This document shows, in pieces, positions 1-9,241 of a stretch of DNA of 64,000 bases. The stretch lies in NCBI RefSeq assembly GCF_000938255.1, contig NZ_JYMR01000056.1:501192-565191 (forward strand), in the 5' to 3' direction. The stretch is from Bradyrhizobium sp. LTSP849. Its GTDB lineage: Bacteria; Pseudomonadota; Alphaproteobacteria; Rhizobiales; Xanthobacteraceae. Position 1 is the stretch's first letter. Each line of letters opens with the position of its first letter. The translations under genes and the position numbers were made by a program. The notes beneath the pieces were generated by a model. That model was not told the DNA's origin. It searched no databases and saw nothing but the letters and a program-made list of their open reading frames with translations.

Positions 1-627
1 GGAGCGGTTCCTGAACAGCCTCGCATCAAGAGAATCAAAGTTCGGCGTTTTGATCCAGATCCGTCCCCCTGGTTTCAGCAGGCCTCGAGCTTTTTCGAGG
101 AGTGCCGCAGGGTCGGGAACATGCTCCAGCAGATTGAGCATGAGTATCAAATCGAACTGCCGATCAGTCTTGAAGCCCTCCACAGGCGTGAGGTGAAATT
201 CGTGACCCTTGGCTCTGGCGGCGTCCTCCGCACCGGCATCGATATCAACGACCGTCGTGTGGGTAACGCGCGGGTCGGCTCGTTTGAGAGCGTCGAGAAG
301 CCACCCGCTGCCGCCGCCGACGTCCAGAGCGGACAAGGCATTTCCGGGAATCTGACGGGTGATGGATCTGAAGGCCCTGTCGTCAAGGAAGTTCTTGATC
401 TTCAAAGCGATGGAGTCTGCTTCCGAAGCATGGAAGGAATAGTAGTTGGACGGGTAAATTTCGTTCAAACGGTCGAAAAGCATCGGGTGGATGAAAACGA
501 TGTCACAGCCGGTACAGCGGTAAAATGAAAACGTATCCGGCGTTGTAAAATACTCGACGTCATTGGCATTCGCGAAGTGGCTAACATCGGTTCGCGTGCA
601 CAAAGGACAGCACGGAGAGGCGCTCAT
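1..627 (-). CDS. Class I SAM-dependent methyltransferase with N-terminal zinc ribbon (3' end outside window)
   Basis: The reading frame starts at the ATG ending at 627 and runs off the left edge, so only the first 209 residues are visible. The N-terminus has two Cys pairs (CPLC near residue 7 and CTGC near residue 40), a small zinc-ribbon seen on many sugar or metabolite methyltransferases. The SAM motif I is LDVGGGSG near residue 105, followed by an acidic VVDID strand end, NLLEHVPDP and LLKPGGRIW, as in Methyltransf_11/23 proteins. The ATG overlaps the TGA of the desaturase gene upstream (ATGA), so the two are translationally coupled. Substrate unknown; a lipid or glycan precursor is an inference from the neighbours. 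Confidence 0.85.
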   Translation of the reverse strand, partial: MSASPCCPLCTRTDVSHFANANDVEYFTTPDTFSFYRCTGCDIVFIHPMLFDRLNEIYPSNYYSFHASEADSIALKIKNFLDDRAFRSITRQIPGNALSALDVGGGSGWLLDALKRADPRVTHTTVVDIDAGAEDAARAKGHEFHLTPVEGFKTDRQFDLILMLNLLEHVPDPAALLEKARGLLKPGGRIWIKTPNFDSLDARLFRNRS

Positions 628-1694
628 TGTATTTTGTTTCTCTTGACGATGACGTTGGTCCGAAGAAGGCCGAGGAATGTTTCCATATAGCCAGACCGCC
701 GCATCTCGATGATCGAAGCGATCTCGGTATCGAGGAGATAGGTCTCGAGCTGATGGAGATTTGTATAGGAGACCTGAGGTTCCCAATGGTGCAAGAGATG
801 CCGGTCAAACCCAGCGGCGCCGAATAACGAGGAAAAGACGCTCGGGCCAAAGATCCGGGTGTAGGCTCCATGGTCCTGCTCGAAATAATCGATGTGCGGT
901 TCGGCGTCGGGATCGCGGTGTTCCAGCAGCTGGCGTAGCGCCCCCAGAAACGGAAAAATCATGCCGATGCCGACTATCCATGCGAGGCCGAGCGTGGGAA
1001 AACCAAACCAGAAGCTGGCGCCGACAATCGTCGCGTGAACTAGAATGCCGATCAGCAGCAAGAACGTCTCCCGTGTCGTTCGAGCCTTTCCGGTGCTCGT
1101 TCGTCGCTTGGAGAGAACCTCAATCGACCGCAGCCCGAATAGGCTCTTAAAGATAAAAAGCAGATTCAGCGGGAAGAAGTAGCTCATCTCGCTGTCGTCT
1201 TTTTGGCCTAGTGCGCGGTGGTGCTGGAAATGAAAAGGCCTGTACGACTTGACGGAGGTGCCGACCATCCAGGCGATCAAGAGATCGCAAAGCAGGTCGC
1301 TATTTTCTCTGTTCTGCGCCAGATTGAAATGGGCGCCTTCGTGAATGAACAACTGCAGATAGGCGACCCAGAATCCGATCGCCATGGCGCCCCCGAGTGT
1401 CGCGATCCACGGGGGGCACCCGTAACGCGGAGCAATAGCGGTAACGAGCGCCGTCGCGATCAGCGCAGCGTATCCAAGTGCTATGTCGGCCCATACTCGA
1501 ACGTAGGAGGGCTTCAAGGTTTTCAGAAGGTCCAGATAGCGCTGACCGCTTCGATTGACGATGACCGGCCGCAGCGTCTGGAATTTTCTCGAATAATCCA
1601 TGTCCGATCGGATCGCGGTCAGTTCCTCGCTTCCCTCGCTCTTCAAAGGACACTCTCCCCGGGCGACAATTTGCTCAAGGCCTGCCTCGCCCAC
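624..1694 (-). CDS. Membrane fatty acid desaturase-type di-iron enzyme
   Basis: 356 aa from a GTG start; an ATG at 1601 (residue 32) is an alternative and removes a non-conserved tail. Three histidine boxes of the membrane desaturase/hydroxylase superfamily are present: HEGAH at 118-122, HFQHH at 155-159 and HLLHH at 299-303. Hydrophobic segments lie around residues 68-90, 97-117 and 210-245. The family uses O2 and an electron donor to desaturate or hydroxylate acyl chains or similar substrates in the inner membrane. It is followed with a 4-bp ATGA overlap by a methyltransferase, so both may act on one lipid or lipid-linked product. The exact substrate cannot be told from sequence. Confidence 0.85.
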   Translation of the reverse strand: MGEAGLEQIVARGECPLKSEGSEELTAIRSDMDYSRKFQTLRPVIVNRSGQRYLDLLKTLKPSYVRVWADIALGYAALIATALVTAIAPRYGCPPWIATLGGAMAIGFWVAYLQLFIHEGAHFNLAQNRENSDLLCDLLIAWMVGTSVKSYRPFHFQHHRALGQKDDSEMSYFFPLNLLFIFKSLFGLRSIEVLSKRRTSTGKARTTRETFLLLIGILVHATIVGASFWFGFPTLGLAWIVGIGMIFPFLGALRQLLEHRDPDAEPHIDYFEQDHGAYTRIFGPSVFSSLFGAAGFDRHLLHHWEPQVSYTNLHQLETYLLDTEIASIIEMRRSGYMETFLGLLRTNVIVKRNKIQ

Positions 1695-2105
1695 CTGCTC
1701 ACCCGCGCAGATTTATAGAATTTCCTTATCTGCAACTCAACCGGATATTGGCCGTGGCAATCGTCGCTGTTGGGGCAGCCGAAGGGTTTCCTTCCGTCGG
1801 GCGACGCGGCTGGAGCCGCGCATCCTCTTCCGGAAGCGCTGGAGCTCATCTGGTTGTTGGTTTTGCGAGATCGCCTCGCGCGCTCGGTTGCACGTTCGCA
1901 TAGGCTGCGGGTGGCCGTGTGGCGCAGTTTCGACCGCCTGGAAGAGTACCAGATTGGTCCTTGGTTGCTGGCGTGGGTTCCATGAATCCCGTGTTTTTAC
2001 CGTCAACGCACTGGCCGCAAGGCGCGGAATTGGTTATTTCGACAGTCCCGTATCGACGAATTGCTCAAGCGCCTCCGATATCGGCTGTAGAAGGACTTAG
2101 CCTGC
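1695..2105. other. Intergenic region between divergent genes
   Basis: About 410 bp separate the minus-strand desaturase from the plus-strand membrane protein. A 71-codon plus-strand frame (1770-1985) exists here but has no recognisable domain or ribosome site. The AT-rich patch at about 1708-1735 is a plausible promoter zone. No repeat or RNA gene was recognised. Confidence 0.5.
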
Positions 2106-4157
2106 GTGCATTCCCCCCCGCTGGAAGTGTTGGGTCGAACCTCTGGGGCGAGCCGGGCTTCGGTTGAAGCCGATTCCATTTGCTTCGCAGCGATCTTTAT
2201 ATGGGCGATGTCGGCGACGTCGGCGATTGCATGTGCGGTCGTGCGCTGGCCGCTGGGAAGCCCGCACTGGTTCGCATTCGTGAAAGCGTTTCTGCTGCTG
2301 GCAGCCGCAGTCTCCTGTCTGCCGACACTGAGCTTTCGGCGGCACCACGGTACAAGCCACGCCGGGGTGGTCCTCACGATCATCGCGATCATCTTTCTGC
2401 CGTGCCTTGTCTTGTTCAGTCGTGCCTTTGCCGACCTCATTGCCTACCCGGTTTTGCTTGGGATGCTGTTTCTGGGCGTGCAACGCGTCGCTGGGGTGGC
2501 GCGCCGCATGGAGGCACGGACCTTGATACTGGCCGTCGTCTGCGGCGGCGGTGCCGGGATCGGCTACTTCTTCGTCGTCAACTCCAGAGGGTATGCTACC
2601 GTGCTCACGCCGGAACAGGCGCGAACGGGTCTGCAGCATCTCGACACGCTATTTCATGCGTCCATTGCCAACATGCTCGTCAACTTCGGGCACTTGAGTG
2701 CCGGGTTGGACGGCTTCATGCCGATGAAGTATCACGTGCTGTCCCACATATGGATGGGATCTGTCGGCGTGTGGCTCGGCGTCACCACTCTCGAGAGTTA
2801 CTATCTTACGGCGCAAATCATCGCCATTCCGTTGCTGTTGTTTAGCTTGATCATGGCGGGCCTGCTGCTGCGGCGCTCCGCCGAAGGATTGAGCGACAGC
2901 GCGCTCGTGACGCTGGTTCCGCTCCTGCTTCTGATGATCACCGATCTCTGGGGATGGACTTCGTATCTCGTTTCTGAAAGCTACTTCGTCTCCCTCTTCC
3001 TGCTCTTGTTTGCATTACCGCTGCTTCGGGAGATTGCCGATAAGAGGTCATCGCTCGGACCTCCTCTGATAGCCCTTGCGGTCGCGGGCACGTTGGTCCT
3101 TTTCGCGAAGATTTCGGTCGGTGTGATTTTCTGGGGCGCCGTCGGATTTTTGCTGTGGCGACGCCTGGGGCTTACTCTCCTGAACTTAGTCAAGATTGCG
3201 GCACCAATCGCACCGCTGGTCTGGCTTGCGAGCGCGATCGGTTCTCCCGATGCCGGAGAATACATCCATTCGTTGAAGCCACTTGCTTTCGTGCGAGAGT
3301 TTCCGCGCGGCTCGCTGCCGAACATCGTGGCCAACCTGGTGCTGCTGTATGGGGCGGCGCGCCTTTGGCTCTGCGGCACTTTGGTTGAGATGCGGCTTGC
3401 GGAGGCATTGGCACTCTTTGCGATGGGGAGCCTTGCTCCGGCTCTCCTGCTCGATATCATAGGAGGTTCTGCCTATTATTTCGCGAATGTCGGGACTTTC
3501 GTCTGTATCGCCTTTTTGACAGCCTACGGCGGTCCGATGCTCGAAAAGCGGAAGCCCCGAGCATTCCGGCCCGCTGTGATCCTGATCGCCATCGCTGTCG
3601 TGGCACTCGCTACCAATGAGAAGAGACGCAGCCCCATCGAATTGGCAAGGCAGTTCCAGGAATTGCGCGCTCGGGCCTACACACTCGCCGGCAAAGGCGA
3701 GGCGGCCCCATTGTCAGCCTTGCATGCAACGGCAGCGCTGCTTGCGCCTGGCGGGAGCCTTCGTGGAGAGATCGGCGATGATGTGAGGCGCACCCCGGGA
3801 GGGCGGTCGATCGAGACGTTGCTTTCTTTGAGCGGAGGGCAAACGCACAATACAGCCGTGTTCGTGGCGCCGGACAACCGGCCATTCTGGACGAACTATA
3901 TCGACTGTCGTGGCGACCCGTTGTTTGTTCCTGCAAGCCTCGGCATGCCCATGCTCAAGGGGCTCAACCCCGCCGAGTTCGGATGTCCGAGGGACAGGTA
4001 TTACCTGGGGAACAACAACGCGGAAGACGCAATCTCGGAAGCTGCGAGCGACGATCAGCTTTGCGCACGGGCAGCACGATCGGGGCTCGGCACAATTCTG
4101 GTGCTTTCGACCCCGCAAGTTGGTCGCCGGCTAAGCTGCGCCGCTCCGAAATCGTGA
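2106..4157 (+). CDS. Large polytopic membrane protein of unknown family
   Basis: 683 aa from a GTG at 2106; no strong ribosome site is visible and the true start may be an internal Met near residue 35. I count about 12-13 hydrophobic segments across residues 27-500, then a soluble tail of about 170 residues (510-683) with scattered Cys. The layout, with a long loop between the first and second membrane groups and a C-terminal soluble domain, resembles GT-C-fold glycosyltransferases or polysaccharide membrane proteins, but no family motif was recognised. It converges on the 943-aa membrane protein at 4269-7100, which has the same overall plan, so both may belong to one glycan pathway. That role is inference. 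Confidence 0.7.
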   Translation: MHSPPLEVLGRTSGASRASVEADSICFAAIFIWAMSATSAIACAVVRWPLGSPHWFAFVKAFLLLAAAVSCLPTLSFRRHHGTSHAGVVLTIIAIIFLPCLVLFSRAFADLIAYPVLLGMLFLGVQRVAGVARRMEARTLILAVVCGGGAGIGYFFVVNSRGYATVLTPEQARTGLQHLDTLFHASIANMLVNFGHLSAGLDGFMPMKYHVLSHIWMGSVGVWLGVTTLESYYLTAQIIAIPLLLFSLIMAGLLLRRSAEGLSDSALVTLVPLLLLMITDLWGWTSYLVSESYFVSLFLLLFALPLLREIADKRSSLGPPLIALAVAGTLVLFAKISVGVIFWGAVGFLLWRRLGLTLLNLVKIAAPIAPLVWLASAIGSPDAGEYIHSLKPLAFVREFPRGSLPNIVANLVLLYGAARLWLCGTLVEMRLAEALALFAMGSLAPALLLDIIGGSAYYFANVGTFVCIAFLTAYGGPMLEKRKPRAFRPAVILIAIAVVALATNEKRRSPIELARQFQELRARAYTLAGKGEAAPLSALHATAALLAPGGSLRGEIGDDVRRTPGGRSIETLLSLSGGQTHNTAVFVAPDNRPFWTNYIDCRGDPLFVPASLGMPMLKGLNPAEFGCPRDRYYLGNNNAEDAISEAASDDQLCARAARSGLGTILVLSTPQVGRRLSCAAPKS

Positions 4158-4268
4158 GCGTGCAATAGCGTCCAGTCCCGGTCCTGCTAACGAGTGTTCG
4201 GTTTGGTACGATCGGATCTGACAACGGCTACATTAAGGATAGCCCACTTGCCTCGGTCGCAGGTGATC

Positions 4269-7100
4269 TCAGGGGGTGACGATGATCCGCAAGAATCGCG
4301 ATTCGACGGCGCATAACAGCTTTGCCTGAGCTTGCGAAATCGGGGCGTTTTGCTCGTCAGCCAAAGTCGCAGTGATTCCCATTCGCTTGACGCCCGCGAG
4401 TTGGCTGATGGCCGGCAGCAGCTGTTGGCATGTGGTCTTGGGAAAGGAATAGAGATCCATGATGAGCAGAGATCCGCGCTTTTGCAGAAGCATGGGCCCT
4501 GCGAAGGAGACCAGCCGCCGCCCCGCGATCAGGTTCGGAGGAACTGCTACGCCCGCGCGGTCCAGGTCCGGATAATCCAGCGGCCCATCCGGGAGGACGC
4601 GTCCCACGGTTCGAAGAGCGTCGATGAATGACGCAAGATCCTGCAGTGGCGCGGTGGATCGCTTAGCGGCCTCACCATCAACCTGTTGCTCATGGCAAGC
4701 TTCCGGAGATTGCAGATCTCCCGTCTTCTCGAAGCGGTAAGCGATCACTTCGGCCGTTGATCCGCGAAGTTCGCAGAGGGAACCGCGGGTTCGAAGCTGG
4801 TCCAGAATGGCCTTTTCGAGCGAGCCGAGGCTTGCTTCGTCGCGGCGTCTGACAACCAGATCGCCGGTGGCGAGCGTCACGTCGGTTGCCAGGATGCTTG
4901 TATAGATTGCCGGTACAAGCTCATCCGAAAAAGTGAAGGATCGCGGCCAGGTATGCCATTTGTTCGCATACATGAGTGCAACGTCGCTGAGCATCTGGCG
5001 AGCATTTGCACCTTCGCCGAGCAGCACGGTGACTTTCGGCGAGCTCGCGGCGTATCGGTCGATCAGGTGCTTTGCATCCGCAACGATCTCGCGGTCGTAG
5101 CCATCCAGGGACAAGAAATGGCCTGTCGAGCGCAGAGCGAGCTCGCGATCCACTTGTTCGCGCAAGGCCGCGGACAGGGCAGCGGGGGTACAGCGACCGT
5201 GATTCCAGCATTCACCAGAGAGCAGCGAATAGGGTGAATCGATACGAAACATGTGGAGGCATGAGAAAGTCGATGCCCAGAACACCGCGGCAGCCGCCAG
5301 CGCGGTCAATATGCCCGCCACGCGCTCTTCGCGCAGCGCAAGACCTGCCAACCAGAGCGCGGCGGGAATGAACAGCAGCCCGAACGGCAAGAGAGCAATG
5401 GCGATAGTGTAGTCGACCGACCTGGCGGCAAAATAGGAGCCCGTCATGGCCGTCAGGATCGCTGCAGGCAATGCGTGGCGCAGCCAGGTGTCGCTCGCAG
5501 CGTCCAACGAGCTCTGCTTGTTGTCGATCGTCAGCAGCCAGCAGCCGGCTACCGCGATCGCGACGCCGCCCCAAATCGGAATCCAGCCCCAGAACGTCGC
5601 GTCGAACGGTATGGACCAGAACTGCGCAAGTGGATTGTAGCTCGACAGGAAGCCGAGATAGACGTCGAAGGCCGGCCAACTGCCCGCCGCCAGCAATGTG
5701 CCGATCGACAGCGCAGCAAGCCCCGAAATCATGGGCACCGCAGCGATGGCGAGGTCCTTCACCAGTCTGGTGAAGCTTCGGTCGCGCAGATTGCGCAAGG
5801 TGAGCGAGGCGGAATAAAGAGCAAACGCGCCGACGAAGGCCTCGATGCTCCACAGGCCCGACAGAAAGCCCGCCAGGAAGGTGAGCGCGGAATGCCTGAC
5901 GCCGTCTCGAGCGCCGATCCCGACGGCCATGAGCATGACGGGGAGATAGCGGGCTCCCAGCACCGAAGGCGCGGCATTCACGTTGCCCTGACCGCTGTCC
6001 CACGCGGACAGCCAGAACAGGATGAACACCAGCCCGAACCAGGCCGCGCTCATCCGGGGCCGGGTCGATTGCCAGAGCGCCATGATAAAGAGCGCGTAGA
6101 AGAGCAGGTTGCAGAACTGGATGGCGATGTTGGCGACGGCGAAGGATGGTGGCCCAAGCCGAAACGCAAAGTAGGTGGCCAGAACGGGGCCTGGTCCGTA
6201 CTGCGAGAAGGTGTCGACCATCAGCGTTCCGCCGTGCAGGAGATGCAGGGCAGGACCCACCACAGTCATGTAGTGAAACGGGTCGCCGGTGAGCGAGAAA
6301 TCGAAACTCAGGACGGTGCTGGCGACGAGCGCGACGGCCAGGGCGGCCCGCTGAGCCGACCGGAGTTGGGCGGGATGGCTCGTAGCAAGGCGTCGTTCGA
6401 GCATCAGAAGGCATGCGCCGACTGCCACGAGGAGGGCTGCCGTCAATGCTGCGAGCAACAAGCTCGATCGATCGGGAAATCCCCCGGGTACGGTGGGAAA
6501 CAAAAAGCCGAAGATGGGGCCGAAGTGTCGGTATCCCGGCGTGATCTTGAACAAGGCGATCACGGCAGCCGCAAAAGCGAACGCCAGCGCGACCGTTTGC
6601 GTCGACCTTGAGCTCGCTCGCACGATGATTGAACTTGCCCGATCGAGCAACGCGTCGCTCCAGCACGCGGCGAGCAGCAGCACGGCCAGCGCGGCATATC
6701 CGTATACCACGATCTCGACCGCACGCAGTCCGGCTCTGCGCCAGAAATCCACGCCATCGGGAGCAGCCCAGGCTGCGACCGCGACGACGGCGAGGCTTGC
6801 CAGCGCTGAGACCGCGCCCCAGACGTTCAGGGCCTCGAACAGACGACCGGCCTCGGGCCAGCGGCGATCAAGCCAATCTTGCAGCGTCACCGTGGATACC
6901 GGCAGTACCAGAATGCCCGCGACGAAGACCAGCATCGTCCGTAGTCGCGGTTCGATCTCCAGCAGATCGGCGAGCACGATCGTGACGAGAAGGCCGAGCA
7001 ACGTCAAAGCTGCGCTCGACAGCAACGGTGCTACGTCGTCGAGCCAGGCGCCCGATCGATGCGCGACCTCGCGGCAGGGTTCCTGCACGTCTGCCTTCAT
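4269..7100 (-). CDS. Very large polytopic membrane protein with C-terminal soluble domain
   Basis: 943 aa starting at an ATG ending at 7100. Roughly 15 hydrophobic segments occupy residues 25-610, including a FDFSLTGDPFHYM loop followed by YGPGP, a pattern I associate with GT-C-like membrane proteins that put the active site in a periplasmic loop. The last 330 residues are soluble. Residues 853-943 contain a conserved-looking pair of Cys (about 891 and 930) in a short beta-rich module that recalls PilS-type minor pilin C-termini; this is a weak resemblance. The gene is last in a minus-strand run GT2-methyltransferase-this gene, 111 bp after the methyltransferase. Function unknown; glycan assembly is the best guess from context. 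Confidence 0.8.
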   Translation of the reverse strand: MKADVQEPCREVAHRSGAWLDDVAPLLSSAALTLLGLLVTIVLADLLEIEPRLRTMLVFVAGILVLPVSTVTLQDWLDRRWPEAGRLFEALNVWGAVSALASLAVVAVAAWAAPDGVDFWRRAGLRAVEIVVYGYAALAVLLLAACWSDALLDRASSIIVRASSRSTQTVALAFAFAAAVIALFKITPGYRHFGPIFGFLFPTVPGGFPDRSSLLLAALTAALLVAVGACLLMLERRLATSHPAQLRSAQRAALAVALVASTVLSFDFSLTGDPFHYMTVVGPALHLLHGGTLMVDTFSQYGPGPVLATYFAFRLGPPSFAVANIAIQFCNLLFYALFIMALWQSTRPRMSAAWFGLVFILFWLSAWDSGQGNVNAAPSVLGARYLPVMLMAVGIGARDGVRHSALTFLAGFLSGLWSIEAFVGAFALYSASLTLRNLRDRSFTRLVKDLAIAAVPMISGLAALSIGTLLAAGSWPAFDVYLGFLSSYNPLAQFWSIPFDATFWGWIPIWGGVAIAVAGCWLLTIDNKQSSLDAASDTWLRHALPAAILTAMTGSYFAARSVDYTIAIALLPFGLLFIPAALWLAGLALREERVAGILTALAAAAVFWASTFSCLHMFRIDSPYSLLSGECWNHGRCTPAALSAALREQVDRELALRSTGHFLSLDGYDREIVADAKHLIDRYAASSPKVTVLLGEGANARQMLSDVALMYANKWHTWPRSFTFSDELVPAIYTSILATDVTLATGDLVVRRRDEASLGSLEKAILDQLRTRGSLCELRGSTAEVIAYRFEKTGDLQSPEACHEQQVDGEAAKRSTAPLQDLASFIDALRTVGRVLPDGPLDYPDLDRAGVAVPPNLIAGRRLVSFAGPMLLQKRGSLLIMDLYSFPKTTCQQLLPAISQLAGVKRMGITATLADEQNAPISQAQAKLLCAVESRFLRIIVTP

Positions 7101-7211
7101 GCAGCTTTTCCCAAAGCCTCAGACGGGGGGGCCGAGAAGGCGATACGCGGCGCACCTTGCCGTGATGATGATCGGAGGGGCTCCCGGCTGCACGGTCTCG
7201 GATGACGAGCC

Positions 7212-7922
7212 TTACGTGGGCACATGAGCGGCCATGCAATACTGCGCCCCGAGCGGGAGCCAGCCGAGGCTCGCGTCCAGCTTGTGAAAGAAGGGCGTGT
7301 CGAACGGTGTGAATATGATGAACTGCCGCTCGATATCGACCATGCCAGCGGCGCGGCAAAGCTTGGCGAGCCGATCGGAACGGAGGAGCACGGCGTTCTG
7401 GTCGAATGGACAACTCCTGACGATCTTCTGCGTCAGCGGATTGAGCGGATTGTGCTCGATGATGACGACGAGGCCGCCCGGCCGGACCACGCGAGCCGCC
7501 TCTACGAGAAAGGACTTCCATTCTTCGGGCGGCACATGATGCATGACGGCAATGGCATACGCGATGTCGAAGGTACGAGCATCGTAGGGGAGCCGCACGC
7601 CTTCATAGACATCGTAATGGACGTCCGGATTGTCGGCCCTGGCTTCCTCGATGACCGTGCCGGCGACGTCGATTCCGGTCAGCTTGATGCCGGACTGCGC
7701 TGGCCTCAGGTGGGGATGAATGAGGCCTTGTCCGCAGCCGATATCGAGAACATCGAGAAGTCTTGACGAAATATCGTTCTGCGAGCGGATTTTGGCGAAC
7801 GTGTCCAGCAGGTAGCGAGCCTTCGCGCGCGTGAAGAAATCCTGCGGCTGCCCGCTGAAGGCGATCGCACTGTCGATTTGCCTACTATATCCGTCGCGAT
7901 ATTGGTCGAATTCCGTCATCAA
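7212..7922 (-). CDS. Class I SAM-dependent methyltransferase
   Basis: 236 aa. SAM-binding motif I is LDIGCGQG at residues 59-66, motif II acid follows in TGIDVAG, then FDIAYAIAVMHHVPP and VVRPGGLVVIIEHNP, which is the Methyltransf_11 pattern. The C-terminal part has a Phe-rich FFHKLD segment typical of membrane-near or lipid-acting members. Its ATG overlaps the TGA of the GT2 gene (ATGA), so it is translationally coupled to a polyprenyl-phosphate-sugar type glycosyltransferase. Methylation of a lipid-linked or surface sugar is inferred from this coupling; the substrate is not visible in the sequence. Confidence 0.88.
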   Translation of the reverse strand: MMTEFDQYRDGYSRQIDSAIAFSGQPQDFFTRAKARYLLDTFAKIRSQNDISSRLLDVLDIGCGQGLIHPHLRPAQSGIKLTGIDVAGTVIEEARADNPDVHYDVYEGVRLPYDARTFDIAYAIAVMHHVPPEEWKSFLVEAARVVRPGGLVVIIEHNPLNPLTQKIVRSCPFDQNAVLLRSDRLAKLCRAAGMVDIERQFIIFTPFDTPFFHKLDASLGWLPLGAQYCMAAHVPT

Positions 7923-8977
7923 GCCTGTCCCGTTCCCGTTCGGCGGAGGATTTCGGCTGGCGCACGGGTCTCCGCCGGCGATGCCGCTCCTAGCGCCAGG
8001 CGATCCAGTGAAGCGCTGGGCACATTGACACTGTACTCGATCACCGTCGTTGGCCGCGACCGCACCTGATTGTAGATGCGCCCCACATACTCACCAATGA
8101 TTCCGAGAAAAATCGCATTGAGACTGACGCCGAACAGCAGCAGCACGGTCGTCGTTGCGAATCCTGCCGGCCAGTTGATGCCGAAGAACAGCCGAGAGAA
8201 GATGTAGAAGAAACTGGCGAGGCACGTCAGCATCGAAATTCCCAATCCGATGAACGCGGCGAGGCGAAGCGGGAAGATCGAGTGTGTGATTATCCCATCG
8301 ATAGCGAGCGCGATCAGCTTGCCAAGAGGAAATTTACTCACGCCCGCTTGCCGCGTTTGCCGGTCGTAGGGCACGCCAGCCTGCTTGGTCGCGAGCAGCG
8401 ACGTCAGGCCGCGCGTGTAGGGCGCTACGTCATCGATCAGATGCAACTGGTCCAGAACGGAGCGGTCGATCAGCCTGAAGTCGCCGCTGTCGAGCATCAG
8501 ATTGTCGTCGGACAGCTTTTTCAGGAGCCGGTAGTACAATTGTCGCGCCCATTGCAGCGGCTTGCTTTCCTGCCGGAACCGTCTGATGCCGACGACCACG
8601 TCGTGACCCTGCTCCCACAGCTCCAGAAATTTGGGGAACACCGTCGGTGGATCCTGCAAGTCGCAGTCGATCTGGATGGCGGCGTCTCCGGAAGCCAGAC
8701 GATAGGCCGTGAGCACGGACCTCTGGAATCCAAAGTTTCGGGCAAATCGTACCGCGCGCACGCGAGAGTCTCTGGCCGCCAGCTCGGAGACAAGCGCACT
8801 CGAATTGTCGGTGCTGTGGTTGTCCGTGAAGATGATTTCGAACGTATAGCGATCGCTCATCTGTTCGAAAACATCCAGGACGGCGTCATAGGCCCTGCGG
8901 ATGTTGCCTTCCTCATTGAAGACAGGAATCAGAATGGAAATGAGCTTGCATTCTGTGTCAGCAGACTTTCCGCGCAT
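7919..8977 (-). CDS. GT2 glycosyltransferase, GtrB/DPM1-like, with two C-terminal membrane segments
   Basis: 352 aa from the ATG ending at 8977; the frame stays open up to 9229 but the extra 84 residues are low-complexity and would nearly reach the divergent gene, so I prefer the internal start, with AGGA 11 bases ahead. The fold begins ISILIPVFNEEGN (residues 13-25), has the DNHSTDNS nucleotide loop, and IDCDLQDPP carrying the DxD at D104-D106. Two hydrophobic hairpins follow at about 228-255 and 265-295. This architecture transfers a sugar from a nucleotide donor to polyprenyl phosphate at the inner membrane face (ArnC, GtrB, DPM1). First gene of the minus-strand unit that continues into the methyltransferase and the 943-aa membrane protein. 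Confidence 0.9.
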   Translation of the reverse strand: MRGKSADTECKLISILIPVFNEEGNIRRAYDAVLDVFEQMSDRYTFEIIFTDNHSTDNSSALVSELAARDSRVRAVRFARNFGFQRSVLTAYRLASGDAAIQIDCDLQDPPTVFPKFLELWEQGHDVVVGIRRFRQESKPLQWARQLYYRLLKKLSDDNLMLDSGDFRLIDRSVLDQLHLIDDVAPYTRGLTSLLATKQAGVPYDRQTRQAGVSKFPLGKLIALAIDGIITHSIFPLRLAAFIGLGISMLTCLASFFYIFSRLFFGINWPAGFATTTVLLLFGVSLNAIFLGIIGEYVGRIYNQVRSRPTTVIEYSVNVPSASLDRLALGAASPAETRAPAEILRRTGTGQA

Positions 8978-9241
8978 CTCGTTTGTTGTCCTGTCCGTGT
9001 GTATCGGTATTCGGCCGAGGGTTGATGTCAGCTGATAAATGCTAGTACCAGATGCGGCGCATCGCGCAAACCCGCTCGGGCCTGCTCGCGGCAAATTACG
9101 TAGCATTCCGAAGGGCATATGCTTGATTAATGGGGGGCTTTCCAGTAAGGATCGCCCGGCGCGCTCGATGTCGCGCCGCCACTCGGGAGGGTCGCCTTCC
9201 CGGAAATCTGCAGTATCTCGTTGTTGCAATTAAGGTTCCGA

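Noticed and set aside
1770..1985. 71-codon open frame before the 683-aa membrane protein
   Set aside because: No ribosome site, no domain and closed by a stop before the next gene; could be chance.
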